DNA of 64,000 nucleotides from Solanum dulcamara (Eukaryota; Streptophyta; Magnoliopsida; Solanales; Solanaceae). Of this stretch, positions 60,689-64,000 are shown piece after piece. Location of the stretch: the NCBI RefSeq assembly GCF_947179165.1, contig NC_077239.1:15568001-15632000 (forward strand). The letters run 5' to 3'. A model generated the notes under the pieces. It was not told the origin of the DNA and did not search any database. It was given only the letters and a program-made list of their open reading frames with translations. Positions within the stretch are counted from its first letter, which is position 1. Each line of letters begins with the position of its first letter. The translations under genes and the position numbers were made by a program.

Positions 60689-61691
60689 TGTAACATCCCT
60701 CAAAAATGCCCACAAAATACCTTAAAATGCCTTGGAAATAGGCCGCTCATGTAACGCATTATCTTTAATCTTTTTGGAAAATCTGAGTTCGGAATATTGA
60801 TCAGGGGGTCAAAACCTGTGGGAAAATGGTCTCGGTGAATTTTTAGGACCCGTAGATCGGAAGAATGATTTTCAAAGAGTCCACAAAATAGTATGGTCCA
60901 CGAAAGGACCGCATTGCGGATCTGGAAAGCAGTTCTGGCTGAATTAAGTTTTTTTTAGGGCATTTTAGACTTTTCCTAAATTATTAGTTAATGAACCTAG
61001 ACATTTTTAGGACCTAATTCAACTCTATAAATTAACCTAAACCTCCAATTCTATTCATTCTTCTACAACTCATCTATCAAATATTTCTCTCTCTACAAAA
61101 AGGCTCTCAAGAGTTTCCATTGATGACTTCAAGCAAATTCACTCAATTTCTCCATCACAATTCTCAAGTTCTTCCAAATTAATTGGTGTTCTCGCTCAAG
61201 GTATGTGGGTATTGATTCATGGATCCTTTCATCCATGAAGCCCAATCAATTTCTCAAGGTTTTCTATCAAATTAAAGTATGGTATTTTATGGGTTTTGTG
61301 ATCTCTATTCCAATTGCATGAATTTTGATTTAAAGCATGATCATGAGACTATTTTGATATAAATTGATGGTTATTGAATTAAATTGAAGACTTTTTCCAT
61401 GAATTCTCCTATTTTGATTTCTAGGGTTCATGATGTAAATTATGAGTATTTTGATTTATACTTCTAAAGGATATTATCTATATGAATTATGTATGGGTTG
61501 ATATAAAGTTTATGATCATGCATATCTTCAAGTTAATTTCATGATTTTCAAGTCAATTGATCATGCATTCATGTCATACCCTAATTTAAAGTACAAGCTA
61601 TGGTCATGAATTTTTAAAGTATGAATTATGATTGTGTATTTCCATTATGATCATGAATTATATGTCTCAAATTATCAAATTTCATGTAAGT
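60689..61691 (+). repeat. Block Q: LTR starting TGTAACATCCC, truncated
   Basis: It starts tgtaacatccctcaaaaatg right after block M. A transcript-leader-like region (tataaattaacc near 61,025, then tctctctctacaaaa) suggests a promoter. It is cut at 61,691 by the next LTR start. Its 61,200-61,250 resembles C's LTR near 30,320. Confidence 0.65.
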
Positions 61692-61897
61692 TGTTATACC
61701 CTGTACCTTTGTGCTTCGGGATGTCTTCTTAAGCTTCTTAAAAGTTGCCCTGTGACCCAGATTATCTATAACATTATCAAATAACTCTAAGGAAGGGATG
61801 ACGTGATGCCCCCTAATAAGAAAGATTGGAAATAGGGTTATAAGAATCTGGAAGGAGTTGGAGGCCAAGTAATGAGTTGTAGGACTCGATATACTTG

Positions 61898-61959
61898 CGT
61901 AAGCTACCAACTTGGATGTATTACATACTTAAGCTACTGAAATACATGTTGAGCTTACG
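61898..61959. repeat. Hairpin in block R (cgtaagct / agcttacg)
   Basis: Outer arms cgtaagct (61,898) and agcttacg (61,952-61,959) are perfect. Inner arms atgtatt (61,916-61,922) and aatacat (61,941-61,947) are also perfect, giving a nested foldback. Confidence 0.75.
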
Positions 61960-62031
61960 TAGCAAGGATTACATGGGTCCTTAAAAGGAGGCAAGATTAC
62001 GAACCCATGGAAGAGGCAGAAGGAGGTGTAG

Positions 62032-62118
62032 CACCTACTTGGAAGCAAGTAGGTGATTCACCTACTTGACTAAGTAGGTGATGCACCTACTTGGACCAAT
62101 TAGGTGACTCACCTGCTT
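62032..62118. repeat. String of palindromes built on aagtaggtga/tcacctactt
   Basis: Four inverted copies of one word alternate: cacctacttg, caagtaggtga, tcacctacttg, aagtaggtg, cacctactt, taggtgactcacct. 62,046-62,068 is an 11-bp perfect inverted repeat around a single base; the next copy has a 3-base centre. Confidence 0.88.
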
Positions 62119-62168
62119 AGGGTGGACCCCATGCTGCCACGTGGTAGAAAATGAGTGGGTGAATGAAT

Positions 62169-62227
62169 GAGGTGGCACCCTAGGGGGATGACATGTGTCA
62201 CCCCTAGGTGATACCACATGCCACCTC
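62169..62227. repeat. 59-bp nested foldback in block R
   Basis: Perfect outer arms gaggtggca and tgccacctc enclose perfect arms cctagggg (62,179-62,186) and cccctagg (62,201-62,208) around tgacatgtgtca. Confidence 0.82.
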
Positions 62228-63200
62228 TTAAGGACACACATATACATGTGTATTGCTGGATCAACATTACTTTTCAACTTGTACAAGGAAAAAAAAGGGG
62301 AGAAACCCTAGAGGCTAAGAGAGAGTAGCGACGGCTAAGCTTGGCAGCAAGGTAAGTCTCCCGGTTTGATTCATAAATTAATTATTTAAGGTGTCCTAAG
62401 GTGATATAATGGTGTTTAATAATGTAAAATTTCTATTTGGGGAAGCAAAGAAAGGATACAAATAGTCCGCTAAAGTTTTAGCACGTTAAGGAACTTCCGA
62501 GGCTAGTTTTAGCAAGTTTTGGATAAGGTAAGGTCTTTCCTTTTAAAGTGGAGTTAATAATGTGGTTATGGAGTTTATTAAATGTGTTAAATGAAGTTTG
62601 AAGTAGAAAAAATGTATAGGTATGCTGGACGTTGTAAGAGAACCAAATTGAAGTCGTTCTAGCCGAGTTAAAGTTGTTAAGGTTGTATAGTGTTGTTGTG
62701 AGTTTGGCGTTGTCTTTGGAGATGGTTTTATGGCATGTTTTAGGTCTGGAACGTGGGTCAAAATATGTGTAGGTGCTTCTGGTTGCATCCACCTAACCCT
62801 CTGTTCTGCGTGGTTAAAGATTTTATGAATTAATGATTGAGAACCTTATTTTGGTATCGTGATTTTGGGCGAATGGATCGAGGTTTGGATTGTGTAATAT
62901 TAAAGTAAATTACTTGTTTATATGCTTATGATTTTTTTTGTTGGTTGTCTATGCTAAGTGAAGAAGGAACTGGAAGTTCGGATAGGGCAAATTATAGGGG
63001 AGACGCTGCCCAATTTTTGTTAACTTATCGACTAACTAATAGAGTAGTCGAGAAAGGCAAATAAGGAAATGGTTTCTATGGAGGACTAATTGTAAATATG
63101 GAATCTATAAAGTCAAGGGTTATTTACATTAGTATTACTTTCGTGTTGAATAGGTTCAGAGGATGACAAGACCAGCACGGCTAAGAAGAATCCATAAGAG

Positions 63201-63790
63201 GTATGTAAAGCCTATCTCTCCTTTCTTTTGGCATATCTTCAGGTTAAGTAATGAATGATATAAGCTTGAGGGTAAATCTACTCATAAATTTCAAGCGTAA
63301 TTCATGGTCATTATTTACTTCTTGATGAAAGTATTTTACAGTAATTGAACTAGGGATTCTCAAGCCTTCCATGCATTAGGAAGTGATGAGTATGTGAAGC
63401 TACCCTTTCTTCTCTTTTGGCATGTCTTAGATGTAAGTATTATGTATATGAAACTGGGTTATTCTATTCTTAAAGCTCTGAGGATGAGCTAAGACTCTTG
63501 TTCACTTCTTACTGATTAGAACTCCTATAATAAGTTGAGTCATTACCTTTCAAGTCTTCCATGTGATAAAAAGTAGTACATGTAAAGACAGTCTCTTCTT
63601 TCCTTTGGAATGGCTTAATTGTAAGTGAAATGATATATGATATGGGTTTAGAGGTAATTCCACATATGAACTCCTAGTATAACTCGTGACTTATAGTCAC
63701 TTCTAAACATCAAAAGTCTGAAAGTAGTTAACCTACTATTCTCGAGCCTTCTATATAGTGAATAGTAAGTGGAGGTATCAGCTCCTCTTC
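63201..63790. repeat. Tandem repeat of about 188 bp, three units plus a partial fourth
   Basis: Units begin near 63,201, 63,390, 63,578 and 63,766. Each has gtatgtgaag, a pyrimidine block ending ctcttttggcat, a gtaagt...tatatga segment, an actcctataa segment and a closing caagccttccatg. Divergence between units is high, so the array is old. Confidence 0.82.
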
Positions 63791-64000
63791 CTAAAATCTC
63801 TACAGGGATAACGGTTTTTGATTGCATAAGTTGTGTCTTTGCTTGCATGAGCTATATGGTATTGCCTTGATGCATGTCTGTAATTCCTAAGGCCCCAATT
63901 GATGTAATTCCTAATGAGATCTAAAGGGTACTTTGGATAATTACTTTCCTAATTTTCAGGTGATGGTTCACTTGACTGTTTTATTGTGTCTCAGAGGGTG

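Larger units (their letters stand above)
61692..64000 (+). repeat. Block R: LTR starting TGTTATACCC, runs off the window
   Basis: It starts tgttataccctgtacc. A row of hairpins (61,898-62,227) lies upstream of a likely promoter/leader (tatacatgtgt near 62,230, gaaaccctag near 62,302). A 188-bp tandem repeat follows from 63,201. No coding signal is seen; the 104-codon minus frame at 62,478-62,792 is low-complexity (Thr/Asn/Leu) and judged chance. Confidence 0.65.

Noticed and set aside
62478..62792. 104-codon minus-strand frame as a gene
   Set aside because: Low-complexity composition, a second overlapping frame of similar quality, and a position inside an LTR-like block with no splice or family evidence.

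Overview
This window looks like nuclear, repeat-rich heterochromatin from a flowering plant. It is AT-rich and built almost entirely of nested and broken transposable elements. The chromovirus-type Ty3/gypsy proteins, the TGTAA/TGTCA LTR ends and the initiator tRNA-Met primer sites resemble Solanaceae elements (tobacco, tomato, pepper). That placement is inferred from recalled family resemblance, not from a search. I see no intact host gene, no rRNA or tRNA gene and no CRISPR array. Every coding region found belongs to a mobile element and most are broken by stops and frameshifts.

Layout. (1) 1-27,905: a minus-strand Ty3/gypsy element, called A here. Its 3' LTR (1-896 plus 18,509-18,562) was split by a second minus-strand chromovirus, B (897-18,503). 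B has about 3.5-kb LTRs and a perfect 5-bp target duplication, ATTGT, on both sides. B's own 3' LTR was then split by a 5.5-kb Mutator-like DNA transposon (MULE, 1,473-6,986) with 125-bp terminal inverted repeats. The insertion order is therefore A, then B, then MULE. A's internal region is 18,563-23,748 and its 5' LTR starts at 23,749. That LTR is interrupted by a 2-kb piece of a related element's integrase/RNase H region, flanked by a 25-bp direct repeat. (2) 27,906-31,706: the 3' part of a plus-strand gypsy element, C (integrase, chromodomain, 2.1-kb LTR). (3) 31,707-38,668: the 3' part of a CACTA (En/Spm) transposon with two decayed genes, split by a truncated LTR of family L. (4) 38,669-39,717: LTR scraps. 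(5) 39,718-50,578: a plus-strand L element with about 3.6-kb LTRs and a short, nearly non-coding 2.5-kb interior. A solo LTR sits in its 5' LTR. (6) 50,579-57,873: left-over gag-plus-LTR ends of two minus-strand gypsy elements (K and P) and LTR fragments. (7) 57,874-64,000: three further LTR-type blocks (M, Q, R) rich in minisatellites and hairpins.

The most interesting piece is the MULE. Besides the usual transposase (PB1-like N-terminus, DDE region, SWIM and CCHC zinc motifs, recognisable introns) it carries a second, convergent spliced gene. This gene encodes a GRF-type zinc finger followed by a hydrophobic helix. It occupies the position that mudrB occupies in maize MuDR. Codon 2 of this copy is a stop. 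Several LTR families also carry unusual internal tandem repeats: a 19/21-bp alternating array, 48-bp, 52-bp, about 44-bp AT-rich and 188-bp arrays, and strings of near-perfect palindromes.
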